A stretch of 64,000 nt of DNA from CAWJKP01 sp963843465 (GCA_963843465.1 CAWJKP010000002.1:1240001-1304000), one strand, 5' to 3'; counted from the first letter of the stretch, positions 18,504-27,989 are shown. Notes: a model not told the origin generated them from the letters alone. Made by a program: numbers and translations.

Positions 18504-19093
18504 ACCTCTTCGACAACGTCCGTTACGGATAGACCATGTTGACACAGCCGTCCGTACAACCTCCAGAACCGGTCCCAGTAATCGTCTTGCCAGGGTGACA
18601 GATCGGGATAGCCGGGCACCAAGCAGCCCGTGTAGCCGTAGCGGCGAAAGCCGTCCGCCGGAACCAGCCCCGCTCGCTCCGGATTTCGAGCGATGTACTC
18701 GGCCACCGCTTGGAAGGCGGCCTCTTGCCGCTCGTCATCGCGCAACACGTGATCATACGCCTGCTTCTGCAGCGAAACGGCCAGCCGCGCCATGGGAACG
18801 TTCATTTGCCGACGGAAGAACCGCGCCGCGTTGCGCTGATCGCACGTCTCCAAAATTCCCGTCCAGAGCAGGTGCAGGTGATCGGGCATGCAACAGTAGA
18901 TCGGACATGCCAAGCCGTACCGGAAGGCGGTGTGCGTCAGAATCTCCCGGAACTTGCAATACAGGGGCGGGACCAGCCAACCCGTCTTCCGCTCGTCTAT
19001 GGTCATCGACCAGTGGACGTACGCGCGGCCGCGGTAATACTCCGGTGGCAGTCGCCGTAGATAACTGTGCGGCTGGTCCGGTTCGTTCGTCAT
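18500..19093 (-). mobile_element. REP-associated tyrosine transposase (RAYT, Y1/HUH)
   Basis: This 197-residue single-strand transposase has the HUH metal motif at His72-x-His74 (MPDHLHLLW) and a candidate nucleophile Tyr113 in KQAYDHVLRDDE, as in IS200-like Y1 enzymes. LPPEYYRGRAYVHW near the N-terminus and ARNPERAGLV after the nucleophile are RAYT features. RAYTs cut and join REP palindromes rather than moving an insertion sequence. Here GAATTC-containing palindromes sit on both sides, and the stop codon TAG is inside REP unit 2. The reading frame is intact, so it may be active. The last 32 bases of its coding end are duplicated after REP unit 3. Confidence 0.9.
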
Positions 19094-19183
19094 GCTGGGC
19101 CTCGATCCGGTGGTCGAAGGAAAACACGGCTACACGGCGGAATTCTCACGAATCCCGCTACGTATCCGCCCCGTACCCGCTAC

Positions 19184-19293
19184 GTAGCAGAATTCGTGAG
19201 AATTCTGCCAAGGACCGCCGCTGGCAGAGTTCTCGCTCAGAACTCTCACGAGTTCTGCTACGCCTCTTCGACAACGTCCGTTACGGATAGACC
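19184..19293. repeat. REP unit 3 plus copy of the RAYT 3' end
   Basis: 19184-19261 is a third 78-bp REP unit. It is followed by GCCTCTTCGACAACGTCCGT and 12 more bases matching 18504-18535 inside the RAYT gene. The 110-bp block equals 18426-18535 with only a few mismatches and the same orientation. Smaller GGAATTCTCACGAATTCC palindromes flank it (19132-19160, 19303-19330). Confidence 0.88.
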
Positions 19294-19372
19294 CTGAAAA
19301 ACGGCGGAATTCTCACGAATTCCGCTACATAACTACCGCTACATAACTACATAACATGAATCCGTCGTTTCG

Positions 19373-20389
19373 TCACTTCACCAGCTTCCACCCCTCTGCC
19401 GTGACCTCCAGCCCCGTGTGGCCCCGGTAGCGATCGTAGACCTGCTGCATCTCCTCGATCGAGTCGAAGTAGCCGACTACGAAGGCCGCCTGGAACGAGT
19501 CGCCGGGCCGGATCGGACGGCCGCCGATCTCCTCGATCATACACACATAGCCCCGCTGGTGGCACCAGGCCTCGGAAACGACCGAGGGTTCAAGCGTCAT
19601 CCCGGCCAGCCACGGCCCCGGCTTTCCCGACTGCGGATCGCGGAGATGATAGGCGCGGATCATGCGGTCGGGCACGCGGTCCCGGTCGCGGCGGTAATCG
19701 AAGCGGGCGTCGGGCGGGAAATCTTTCGTGAACTCGCTGGACGGGATCGTGCCCCGGTAGCTCAGGTAGACCTCGCTGAAGGTGTCGCCCGCGTGGTGGC
19801 GGATATGGCCGGGCATGTCCAGCCGCAGGAAACCGGCCGGGCTCTCATTGACCGAGTCGATCTTGTCCATCGAGAGGAACCAGCGCGCGCCGGGCGGAAA
19901 GACCAGCCACTGCGTCCAGACGGAGCCGGCCTTCCGGCCCGGCGCCGCAATGCGGTAGCGGTACTGCTGCTTTACGGCGACGAAATCCTTTCCCCGAACC
20001 ACCTGCGGCTGAAGCTCCCCGGCCCTGACGCAGATCTGCGGCCCTTCGATCGACCGCTTGGGCCGCGAGCCGTGCCAGGCATTATGGAACTCGTAGACCA
20101 GTTCGGGGCTCAGCTTTTCCCGGTACGACTGGTCGCTGCCCGGCTCCATCAGCCAGTCGACGATGTCCAAGCCGAAGCCGGCGTCGTGGAAGCCGGTCTT
20201 GCGGTCGAGCAGCGATCCGGCCGCCACCCCGGTCACGTAGTCCTTTTTCCGAATCGCCGCTTTCAGCTCCGGCGTGGTGATGCTGATCCGGTCGCCGCTC
20301 TCGGCAACCTCGTACTCCGCGCCGCGCAGCGCCGCCGCCATCGACAGCCCAAGACCGATTGCCGCGATCCAACGAATCCAGCGAGCCAT
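19373..20389 (-). CDS. Secreted hypothetical protein, 338 aa
   Basis: ATG 20387-20389 follows GGAGGTG, a strong ribosome site. The product opens with a signal peptide (MARWIRWIAAIGLGLSMAAA, cut near LRG-AEYE). The mature part is beta-rich, with repeated aromatic-glycine motifs (TGFHDAGFGLDIVDWLMEP, WLVFPPGARWFLSMDKIDS) reminiscent of planctomycete secreted carbohydrate-related proteins with a galactose-mutarotase-like fold; this resemblance is weak. No catalytic motif was identified. It is transcribed away from the solute-binding cluster at 20578. Confidence 0.65.
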   Translation of the reverse strand: MARWIRWIAAIGLGLSMAAALRGAEYEVAESGDRISITTPELKAAIRKKDYVTGVAAGSLLDRKTGFHDAGFGLDIVDWLMEPGSDQSYREKLSPELVYEFHNAWHGSRPKRSIEGPQICVRAGELQPQVVRGKDFVAVKQQYRYRIAAPGRKAGSVWTQWLVFPPGARWFLSMDKIDSVNESPAGFLRLDMPGHIRHHAGDTFSEVYLSYRGTIPSSEFTKDFPPDARFDYRRDRDRVPDRMIRAYHLRDPQSGKPGPWLAGMTLEPSVVSEAWCHQRGYVCMIEEIGGRPIRPGDSFQAAFVVGYFDSIEEMQQVYDRYRGHTGLEVTAEGWKLVK

Positions 20390-20577
20390 GATGCACCTCC
20401 GCTTCGAGACATCTTTCCCTCCGAAAGAGGGTTTACCGTTTGAATATAAGGATGTCGGCGGGGCCAAACAAGGGACTCTTCAGGATTCATCGCTGGGGCT
20501 TCAAAAAGGTTAGCGGACCATGAGAACCGGGCGATTGTGGCCGTCTCGTTAAACGTGGATATGCTCCCGGTTAGCGA

Positions 20578-21870
20578 ATGGATAGATCCGGGCTTTTCCA
20601 GTGGCATCATCTTGTCGATAGGCGTTCCGGCAGGTTAAATGAGACGCGGAGGGTTCTCTCGACCGTGGATCACTGGAGCCGCTTAACAACCCGACGGCGA
20701 CTGGTACTCCTCACGCTCCGCGTGAGGGCGTCCGTCACGCGGAGCGTGACGAGTACGATTTCTGCGACACTTCTTACGGCGGCTTTGCTCGGCGCGCCCG
20801 GGCTGCGGGCGGCGTCGGCCGCCGAGCCTTCGCGCTCGAAGGTCGAGTTCGGCATCGCCTATGGGACCGAGAAACGTCATTGGCTGCAATGGGCCGTCAA
20901 GCAGTTCTCGGAAAGCCCGGAGGGCCAGGAGATCCAGGTCAACTTGCTTCCTTTCGGGTCGATGGAGGGGGCCCACGCGATTGTCGCGGGCGACGAAAAG
21001 ATCCACGTCTGGGCGCCGGCCAGCAGCATCTACCGTGATATCTTCCTCCGCGACTGGGAGGCCAAGCACCCGGGCAAGGCGATCCTCAAGGAAGAACAGC
21101 TCGCCTTCACTCCCATGGTGATCGTGATGTGGAAGAGCCGCTACCAGGCCTACGTGGCGCGGTGCCCCGAGGTCTCGCTGCGGACGTTCACCTTCGCCAT
21201 GCACGCCAAGACCGGCTGGGGGCGGATCGCCGACAAGCCGGAATGGGGCTGCTTCAAGTTCGGCCATACCCATCCCCTGCAATCGAACTCCGGGCTGATG
21301 ACGCTCATCGTGCTGGCCTACGAGTTCCACCGCAAGACCGCCGAGCTGGCCGGCAGCGACATCATGTCGGCCGCATTCCTCGAGCACCTGGAACGCTTCC
21401 AAAGCGGCGTTACCGGGCTGTCCAACTCCACGGGCAACATGATGGAGGAGATGCTCACCAAGGGGCCGAGCAGCTACGACGCGCTGATGGTCTATGAGGC
21501 CGTGGCCATCGACTTCTTCAAGAAGGCCGAGGGGCGCTGGGAAGACTTGCAGATCATCTATCCGGAGTACAACCTCTGGAACGACAATCCCTACTACGTG
21601 CTCCACGTGCCGTGGAGCACGCCGGCGCAAGAGAAGGCAGCGGAGACGTTCTTGAAATTCCTGATGAGCGAGCCGGCCCAGGCGAAGGCCTTGGAGCACG
21701 GGTTCCGCCCTGGAAACCCGGCCGTGCCCATCCGCGGACCGGCCAGTCCCTTCGGCCGTTATGCCAGCAGCGGCTTGAAGGTGGAGATCCCGGACGTCTG
21801 CGAGGTCCCGTCGCCCCAAGTGATCGAAGGTCTCTTGCAGGCCTGGACCGGGAAAGCGGTGCCGCGATGA
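20578..21870 (+). CDS. Extracellular solute-binding protein
   Basis: A complete periplasmic-binding-protein fold follows an export signal (LLTAALLGAPGLRAASA, about residues 64-80). The start at ATG 20578 is uncertain because 20704-20756 is a palindromic repeat translated in frame before the signal. Conserved-looking segments are GIAYGTEKRHWLQWAV, HVWAPASSIYRDIF, TPMVIVMWKSRYQAY, HTHPLQSNSGLMT and a C-terminal FLKFLMSEPAQAKALEHGFR, as in type 2 solute-binding domains. No permease or ATPase is nearby. The next gene carries a close paralogue of the same domain. The ligand is unknown. Confidence 0.75.
   Translation: MDRSGLFQWHHLVDRRSGRLNETRRVLSTVDHWSRLTTRRRLVLLTLRVRASVTRSVTSTISATLLTAALLGAPGLRAASAAEPSRSKVEFGIAYGTEKRHWLQWAVKQFSESPEGQEIQVNLLPFGSMEGAHAIVAGDEKIHVWAPASSIYRDIFLRDWEAKHPGKAILKEEQLAFTPMVIVMWKSRYQAYVARCPEVSLRTFTFAMHAKTGWGRIADKPEWGCFKFGHTHPLQSNSGLMTLIVLAYEFHRKTAELAGSDIMSAAFLEHLERFQSGVTGLSNSTGNMMEEMLTKGPSSYDALMVYEAVAIDFFKKAEGRWEDLQIIYPEYNLWNDNPYYVLHVPWSTPAQEKAAETFLKFLMSEPAQAKALEHGFRPGNPAVPIRGPASPFGRYASSGLKVEIPDVCEVPSPQVIEGLLQAWTGKAVPR
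20704..20756. repeat. GTACTC..GCTCCGCG double hairpin, copy 3
   Basis: Same family as 9737-9789, here inside the N-terminal coding part of the solute-binding gene, giving arginine-rich residues. Confidence 0.8.
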
Positions 21871-21910
21871 GCGACCGCAGGAGAACAGCCGGCTCCAGCG
21901 AGGAAGAACG

Positions 21911-24391
21911 ATGAGCACCAGCGGGAGTTTCGACCCCTATGAAAAGTGGCTGGGAATACCGCCTCACCAGCAGCCGCCCGACCACTACCGCCTGCTGGGC
22001 CTGAAACCCTTCGAGCAAGACCGCCAGGAGATCCAGCGGCACGCGGAGCAACGTCTGCGACAGGTGAACATGTACCGGCGGGGTCCGCACGTGCGGCTCT
22101 GCGAGGAGTTGATCCACAAGATCAACGTGGCCAAGGCCTGCCTGCTGAACCCTTCGCTCAAGCCGAGCTACGATCAGAAACTCCAGGGCATGTCGGCCGA
22201 TGCCCGGGCGGCCGTCGATGCCCCGGCGGGTGCGGCCGCGGCCGCGGCGAAAACCGTCAGCGCCGGCGCCGCGTCCGCGACGGCAGGCTTGCCGGCCGGG
22301 AAACCGCCAAGCGCCTTGCGGGCCCAGAAGCGGGCCGGTCCGGAAAGCCTCGCCGATCTGACGTCCGATCCCCTGGCCCTGGACAAGCTCTTCGGCCCCG
22401 CTCCGCCGTCGCAGCCCCGCGCCGCACCGCTGCCGTCGTCGCCGGCGCCGGCCGGTGACCCGTTGGACCTGGATAACCTCTTCGCCCCAGCCCCCGCGCC
22501 GCGGCCCAAGACGATGGCGGCGGCATCCCCATCAACTCCCGCGGAAGAGGCGGTGGACCCTCTCGATCTGGTGCTCGACAACGACGGCATCGGTTCTTTG
22601 GACGAGGACCTCGTCGAGCCGGAATCCCCACGCGCAACGAAGACCAATCCGCCGGCGCCCGCTGCCGCCAAGCCGGTGGCGGCCGCCAAGCCAAGCGGTG
22701 CCGCCAAGCCGAAGAAATCTCCGTCGCCGGCCGGCGGCTCCAAAGGGGGTAGTCAAGTTCTCGCGGCCAGGACGTCCATTGCCGGGGCGACGCAGGTGGG
22801 GCCGCGAAAATCGGCACAGCCCGCCCGTCGGCCGGCGCCGGCGAAGAAGCCGCCTGCCGACGATCCCGGCTACGAGGTCCTGGACGCCGACGATCCGGCC
22901 GCGGCGCCGGACGATGCCGGTTACGAAGTGGTCGCCGACGGAGACGAAAGCCAGACCGAGGAGGGTGCTGGCCGCCGGCTCGCGGCGCGGTGGAAATTCT
23001 TGACGGGCGCGACCGAGGCGGGCGCCGGCCGAATGCCCGCGGCGCGGTCGAAATTCCTGGCCGGCGCGGTCGTCCTCACGGCAATGACCGCGGCCGTGCT
23101 CTACTTGGCGATCGCCATCTGGTCGCACACGCCGTCGGCGTATTCCAAGCCGATGCCCCGGTCGGAGATCGTCGCCCGCAGGCGATCGTCGCAGGGCGTC
23201 GAGAGGGCGCTGTCCAAGGCGCCGGCCGCCCCGCAGTCGCCGCCGCAAAAGCCGGCCGAGCCCGCGGTCGCGGCGCCTCGGCCCGAGGCGGTGGAAGCTT
23301 CCCAAGGCGATCCGCACAATCCGATCGAGATCGGCGTGGCCTACGGCACGGAGAAGCGGACCTGGTTCGATTGGGCCGTGCAGGAGTTCGCCTCGCGGAA
23401 AGAAGGGGCGGGGATCCAAGTCAACCTGCTCCCTATGGGATCGGAGGAAGCGGCCCACGCGATCCTCGACGGCGACCGGCGAATCCACGTCTGGTCGCCG
23501 GCCAGCAGCCTCTACGGCGTCATCTTCCGTCGCGACTGGGAGGCCAAGGGCCGCGGCTCCCCCTTTGCCAAGCAGGAGAAGCTGGCGTTGACCCCCATGG
23601 TGATCGTGATGTGGCAGAGCCGCTACCAGGCCTTCATGGCCCGATGCCCGGAGATCTCCCTGAAGACCATCGACTTCGCCATGCGGGCCAAGGCGGGCTG
23701 GGCCCACATTGCCGCCAAGCCGCAGTGGGGCCGCTTCAAGTTCTCCCACACCCATCCCAACCAATCGAACTCGGGGCTGATGACCTTGCTCTTGATGTCC
23801 TACGAGTATTTCCACAAGACCTCCGAGCTCGCGGTCCGCGACATCATGACCGAGGGCTTCCAGGACCACCTCGAAGGCTTCGAGCGCGGCGTGACCGGCC
23901 GCTCGGACTCGACCGGCGGCCTGACGAAACTGCTCTCGCACTCCACGGGCGACCTGATGAAGGAGATGGTGCTCGAAGGGCCCTCGCGCTACGACGCGCT
24001 GTTGGTCTACGAATCGGTGGCCATCGATTATTTCCAAAGCGCGGAAGGGCGATGGGAACCCTTGCAGGTGATCTACCCGCCCTACAACCTCTGGAGCGAA
24101 AACCCCTATTACGTCCTCGATGCGCCCTGGACCACTCCCGCCCACCAGAAGGCCGCCGAGGCCTTCTTGAAGTTCTTGATGAGCGAGCCGGCGCAGGCCA
24201 AGGCGCTAGAGCACGGCTTCCGGCCGGGCAATCCCGCCGTGCCGATCAAGAGACCGGATAGCCCCTTCGTACGCTACGCGGCCAACGGTCTATCGATCGA
24301 GGTGGCGTCGATCTGCGAAGTGCCGTCGCCGGAAGTGATCGACAACCTCCTGGAGAGCTGGATCCGCAATACCGCGCCGGCGGCCCGCTAG
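21911..24391 (+). CDS. J-like domain / membrane anchor / solute-binding fusion protein
   Basis: An 826-residue protein with an unusual order. Residues 8-95 (YEKWLGIPPHQQPPDHYRLL to KPSYDQKL) are the J-like N-terminal module found on many planctomycete proteins; the HPD tripeptide of true J-domains is absent. Residues 96-370 are a low-complexity Pro/Ala linker with repeats such as DPLALDKLFG and DPLDLDNLFA. A membrane segment lies at about 383-402 (FLAGAVVLTAMTAAVLYLAI). From about 470 a solute-binding domain follows that closely matches the upstream protein (GVAYGTEKRTWFDWAV, HTHPNQSNSGLMTLLL). This implies a cytoplasmic J-like part and an external binding domain. It starts 40 bp after the upstream stop. 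Confidence 0.8.
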   Translation: MSTSGSFDPYEKWLGIPPHQQPPDHYRLLGLKPFEQDRQEIQRHAEQRLRQVNMYRRGPHVRLCEELIHKINVAKACLLNPSLKPSYDQKLQGMSADARAAVDAPAGAAAAAAKTVSAGAASATAGLPAGKPPSALRAQKRAGPESLADLTSDPLALDKLFGPAPPSQPRAAPLPSSPAPAGDPLDLDNLFAPAPAPRPKTMAAASPSTPAEEAVDPLDLVLDNDGIGSLDEDLVEPESPRATKTNPPAPAAAKPVAAAKPSGAAKPKKSPSPAGGSKGGSQVLAARTSIAGATQVGPRKSAQPARRPAPAKKPPADDPGYEVLDADDPAAAPDDAGYEVVADGDESQTEEGAGRRLAARWKFLTGATEAGAGRMPAARSKFLAGAVVLTAMTAAVLYLAIAIWSHTPSAYSKPMPRSEIVARRRSSQGVERALSKAPAAPQSPPQKPAEPAVAAPRPEAVEASQGDPHNPIEIGVAYGTEKRTWFDWAVQEFASRKEGAGIQVNLLPMGSEEAAHAILDGDRRIHVWSPASSLYGVIFRRDWEAKGRGSPFAKQEKLALTPMVIVMWQSRYQAFMARCPEISLKTIDFAMRAKAGWAHIAAKPQWGRFKFSHTHPNQSNSGLMTLLLMSYEYFHKTSELAVRDIMTEGFQDHLEGFERGVTGRSDSTGGLTKLLSHSTGDLMKEMVLEGPSRYDALLVYESVAIDYFQSAEGRWEPLQVIYPPYNLWSENPYYVLDAPWTTPAHQKAAEAFLKFLMSEPAQAKALEHGFRPGNPAVPIKRPDSPFVRYAANGLSIEVASICEVPSPEVIDNLLESWIRNTAPAAR

Positions 24392-24403
24392 CTCGGATGA
24401 TTC

Positions 24404-25955
24404 ATGGCATTCCCCTGTCCGAACTGTGCCAGCCCGCTGAGTCTGTCGCCCTCGTTGGACGGGAGGCGATTCCGCTGCCGGACCTGCGGCTCGATCCTCT
24501 CGTTGGCCGTCCGGCGCGGCCGCGGGGCAGACGCCGCGGCACGATGGTCGTGAGGCTGGTGTCGACCGACGAGCCCTGTCCGCACTGTCTTGCGCCGTTG
24601 CGCCTGGTGCCCGCCCTCGAAGACCGGCGGATCCGCTGCCGCGGCTGCAAGAGTCTCTTGGCCGTTTCGGTGCGGCCCTGGCGACTGTCGCTGGTGAACG
24701 AAGAGAACTCCGCGGACAACGTTGACGAGGCGGTCGGTGCCGACGTGGGACGGATTGCTAATCCGTCCAGCAATGAGGACGATCTCTCCGACGGATTTCC
24801 AATCCGTCCTACAGGAGAGCCGCCACCTTCTTTGTCGCCGGTCCCAACCGCGCCGTCGGCACTGCCGGATACGCCGGCAATAGCACCCAATCCTGCGCCC
24901 GAAACGGCCCCTGCGCCCGAGGCGGTCCCCGCGCCGAAGCGCCCACCGAGCCGCCGCGCAAGCCGTCGATCAGCGTCCCCACGGCGGCGGCGATCCCTTT
25001 CAGCCGGCACGCCATCGACGAGCCGCGGCGCAATCCACGCGCCCTGGGGACCGGACTTGTGGCGGCGGCCGTCGTCGCCCTGGCGGCCGGTGCTTGGTGG
25101 CTCTTCTCCGGTCCGCGGATTCATCGCGAGGCCCGCTACTTGCCCGCGACCTGCGAGAGGTTCATCTCCATCCGCTGGAGCCTGTTGGCCGGCACGGGTA
25201 TCGATCCGGCGTCGGAGGCGCCGGGACTGATCCCCATCCAGCGGTGCCGGACCTTCCTCAAGAATGCGGCGATCGAGCCGGCCCAGGTCGAGCGGATCAA
25301 CGTCGGCGTCGCCGCGGACGGAGAGGGCACCCTGCTGGTCTACCGGTTGACCCGCCCCGTTCGCGCGGAGGCGATTCTCGACAGCGCGCCTTTCCGCGAC
25401 CCGCAGAAGCGTTCCCGCCTGCCCGAGACGGTAGGCGGCGTGGCCCTCTACTCGCTGGGTCGCACGGCGTTGGCGTTTCCCGACTCGCGGACCATCGTCA
25501 ACGGCGAGACGGATCTGTTGAGAGAGACACTGGCCCGGCGTGGGACGGTCTTCGCCGATCCGCTGAACCGGCTGCTGGGGACCCTCGATTTCTCTGCGCC
25601 CGTGGTGATCGCCAGCGTCGGTGTCGGCGAGCCGATGCAGTCGCTGTTGGAAAGATCCGGCGTGAAGAACGAAGCCATTTCCGCCACCACCGACTGTTTC
25701 CAGCCCGGCCCGACGGTTCCCCTGCTTTGCGTGCTTCACCTCCGCGACCGGCGGTCTGCGGACTCGGTCGCCGGGGCTTTGAACAGGGCGCTGCTGGAGG
25801 TCGCCCAGGATCCCGCGACGGCGGAGCCCGTCCGCCGCCTGCTGGCGGGCAGTCGCGCTTGGGCCGCCAACGGCAAGGTCCAGGTGCAATGGACCGTGCA
25901 AGGCGACCTGGCCTCGGTGCAACCGCTGGCACTTCTCAAGCCGCTGTTCTATTGA
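24404..25955 (+). CDS. Zinc-ribbon single-pass membrane protein (two frameshifts)
   Basis: ATG 24404 begins MAFPCPNCASPLSLSPSLDG; the first zinc ribbon is CPNC with CRTC, MJ0042-like. That frame stops at about 24550, but a second zinc ribbon (CPHC with CRGC) continues in another frame, followed by a proline-rich linker containing a translated palindrome (GRIANPSSNEDDLSDGFPI). Near 24945 the frame changes again, leading to a membrane helix (GTGLVAAAVVALAAGAWWLF) and a 280-residue external domain ending at 25955. Two single-base errors would restore one protein of about 516 residues. It follows the J-like/solute-binding gene by 12 bp, suggesting a shared operon. Function unknown. Confidence 0.6.
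24747..24812. repeat. GACGGATTGCTAATCCGTCC palindromes in coding region
   Basis: Two self-complementary palindromes (GACGGATTGCTAATCCGTCC and GACGGATTTCCAATCCGTCC) lie 25 bp apart and are translated in the zinc-ribbon gene. A single related copy is at 1271-1289. Confidence 0.8.
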
Positions 25956-26043
25956 CGGCCGGCGGGCGATGGGGTCCAATAATACTGCTCGGGTTGTGTG
26001 CAAACCACTATTGCTTCGAAGCCGTTTCCAGGCGGGTCGCGGC

Positions 26044-26098
26044 GACGGGCAAGAATGCCCATCCTACGGCCGCTGTAGGTTGGGCATTCCTGCCCGAC
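26044..26098. repeat. GGGCATTCTTGCCC family hairpin
   Basis: Arms CGGGCAAGAATGCCCATCCT and its return form. The flank GCCGTTTCCAGG on the left matches the flank of the copy at 35638-35694, so the unit is longer than the hairpin. No gene was seen in 25956-26207. Confidence 0.8.
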
Positions 26099-26207
26099 CG
26101 CGACTCCCGGTGTCTTGACAAACTTCCTGCGTTTTGTGCCCTTTGTGGTTGTTCCTTGCCGTTCGAGATATTTCAGGCCCCGATCCCGTCAAGCCCATGA
26201 ACGTCGC

Positions 26208-26795
26208 ATGCCCCCCGTCGCGTTGAAAGACTTCTCCTGGGAAAGGATGATTGCCGCCGTGGACGCCGTACGAGAGCGGGCGCGTTGCGCAACTTCCGCC
26301 CTGGCTCGGGCGGGAATCGAGCACGTCGTGATCGGGGGCAACGCCGTTGCCGCTTGGGTGTCGCGGGTGGACGCGGAGGCCGTCCGCAACACGAAGGACG
26401 TGGACTTGCTGGTTCGGCGGCGGGATCTAAGGCGCATCGCGGAGGTGCTCCAGTCCGTAGGGTTCGTGCATCAGAGTGTGGCCGGCGTCGATCTGTTCCT
26501 GGACGGACCGGAAGGCTCAGTTCGAAGCGCGATTCACCTCGTCTTCGCGGGCGAGAAAGTGCGGTCCGACGATGTGCTTCCCACGCCCGAGGTGACCGAG
26601 TCGGAGCCGGGGCCGGAGTTCTCCGTACCCACCTTGGACGCCTTGGTGCGAATGAAATTGACGTTGTTTCACCTCAAGGACAAGCTCCATCTGCTGGAAG
26701 TGGGGCTGATCGATACGGGCTGGTGCGAGCGGCTTCCCCCGGAACTCGCCGCCAGGTTGCGGGAATTGATCGATTCGAGGGAGCGCGAAGCCTGA
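26208..26795 (+). CDS. Nucleotidyltransferase-fold protein
   Basis: ATG 26208 (MPPVALKDFSWERM) gives 195 residues; the longer frame from 26115 has no ribosome site. The motif GGNAVAAWVSRVD followed by RNTKDVDLLVRR is the nucleotidyltransferase G-G-x-A plus D-x-D pattern of AbiEii-like and similar MNT-type proteins. A C-terminal helical part (LDALVRMKLTLFHLKDKLHL) completes the fold. No AbiEi partner is present, so a toxin role is not supported. Its TGA overlaps the ATG of the next gene (TGATG at 26793-26797), indicating coupled translation with the terpene-cyclase-fold protein. Confidence 0.75.
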   Translation: MPPVALKDFSWERMIAAVDAVRERARCATSALARAGIEHVVIGGNAVAAWVSRVDAEAVRNTKDVDLLVRRRDLRRIAEVLQSVGFVHQSVAGVDLFLDGPEGSVRSAIHLVFAGEKVRSDDVLPTPEVTESEPGPEFSVPTLDALVRMKLTLFHLKDKLHLLEVGLIDTGWCERLPPELAARLRELIDSREREA

Positions 26796-27838
26796 TGAAA
26801 GCCTTCATTACAACTTCCGTGCGTAACGTCTTACCGTTGGTCTTGCTTTCTGCTCTGTCTTGCATGGCCGCGCGGGCCGAGACGGCGCCCGGCCCGGCGA
26901 GTGAGCCCTTGCTGGAGCGGGTTTCCTGGTCCCAGGCGGCGGCGTACCTCGACGCCGGGCGCATGCCCACGAGAACAACTGCTTCGCTTGCCACGCCACC
27001 TTTGCCTACCTGGCGGCCAGGCCGGCGCTGGCTGCGACGGCTTCGGTGCATCAGGAAACGCGCCGGGCCTTGGAACGGTCGGCCGCCAAATTCGCGGCTG
27101 AGAAACTCAGCCCTGGAGACAAGCCCGACCGCGTTGCCGCCGTGGTGATGACGGCGGTCGTGCTCGCCGGGCACGACGCAGCCACCAGCGGCAAGCTCCA
27201 ACCCCTCACGCGCCGGGCCTTGGACCGCATCTGGGACTTGCAGCGGGAAGACGGCGGCTGGAACTGGATCAAAGCCGGCAACGCGCCGTCGGAAATCGAC
27301 GATCACTTCGGCGTTACGACGGCGGCCATCGGCGTGGCCGCGGCGCCCGACGGATATGCCGCCACGCCGCAGGCCCGCCGCGGCCTGGACGGCATCCGCC
27401 GCTACCTGCACGCTCACCCGCCGGCGACGGTGCACCAGCGGGCCATGCTCCTGCTGGCCTCTGCGCGTGGACGGACTGATGAGCCGGCGGCAAACGCGGC
27501 AAACGGCGGACGAATTGTTTTCCCTGCAACAGCCCGACGGCGGCTGGGCGATGGCCGGCCTCGGAGACTGGAAACGCGTGGACGGCGGACCGCTGGATCG
27601 CACGGCCAGCGACGGCTACGGCACCGGGTTCGTGCTCTACGTGCTGCGCCGGGGCGCCGCGGTTCCCGCCGAGGACCCCCGTCTCCACAAGGCGGTCGTC
27701 TGGCTGGAAACGCATCAACGGGCCAGCGGATGCTGGTTCACCCGCTCGCCGCACAAGAACGACGAGCTGAGCACCTATGTGGGCACGGCCTACGCCATCC
27801 GGGCCCTGGACGCCTGCGGGGAAATCCAGCAGCGGTAG
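26795..27838 (+). CDS. Secreted prenyltransferase/squalene-cyclase-fold protein with CxxCH (frameshifted)
   Basis: The start at 26795 overlaps the upstream stop. A signal peptide (VLPLVLLSALSCMAARA) leads to LLERVSWSQAAAYLD. After a break near 26970, another frame reads ENNCFACHATFAYLAARPAL, placing a CxxCH haem-type motif in a helical repeat protein. Repeats such as LDRIWDLQREDGGWNWIK and LFSLQQPDGGWAMAG are the QW-like motifs of squalene cyclase and prenyltransferase alpha-alpha barrels. A second break is near 27465, and the final frame ends AIRALDACGEIQQR. Two base corrections would give about 347 residues. No DxDD cyclase motif was seen, so it may not be a cyclase. Confidence 0.6.
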
Positions 27839-27920
27839 GGCGGGGCTCGCTGCGATCGGCCCCATACGCACGAAGTTAGGGGATCTTTGATTTATCCGTC
27901 AGAAAGAAGAGCCAAAAGAC

Positions 27921-27989
27921 GGAACACTAATCTTCGCTAATCTTCGCTAATTCACCATATTAGCGTCGATCAGTGTCAATTAGTGTTCC
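27921..27989. repeat. AT-rich element with GGAACACTAAT ends
   Basis: GGAACACTAAT (27921-27931) and ATTAGTGTTCC (27979-27989) bound an unusually AT-rich 69-bp element with a doubled CTTCGCTAAT inside. Nothing else was seen in 27839-28047. Confidence 0.75.

Noticed and set aside
26208..26795. AbiE-type toxin-antitoxin system
   Set aside because: Only a nucleotidyltransferase fold is present; no AbiEi-like antitoxin lies on either side and the coupled gene is an exported cyclase-fold protein.
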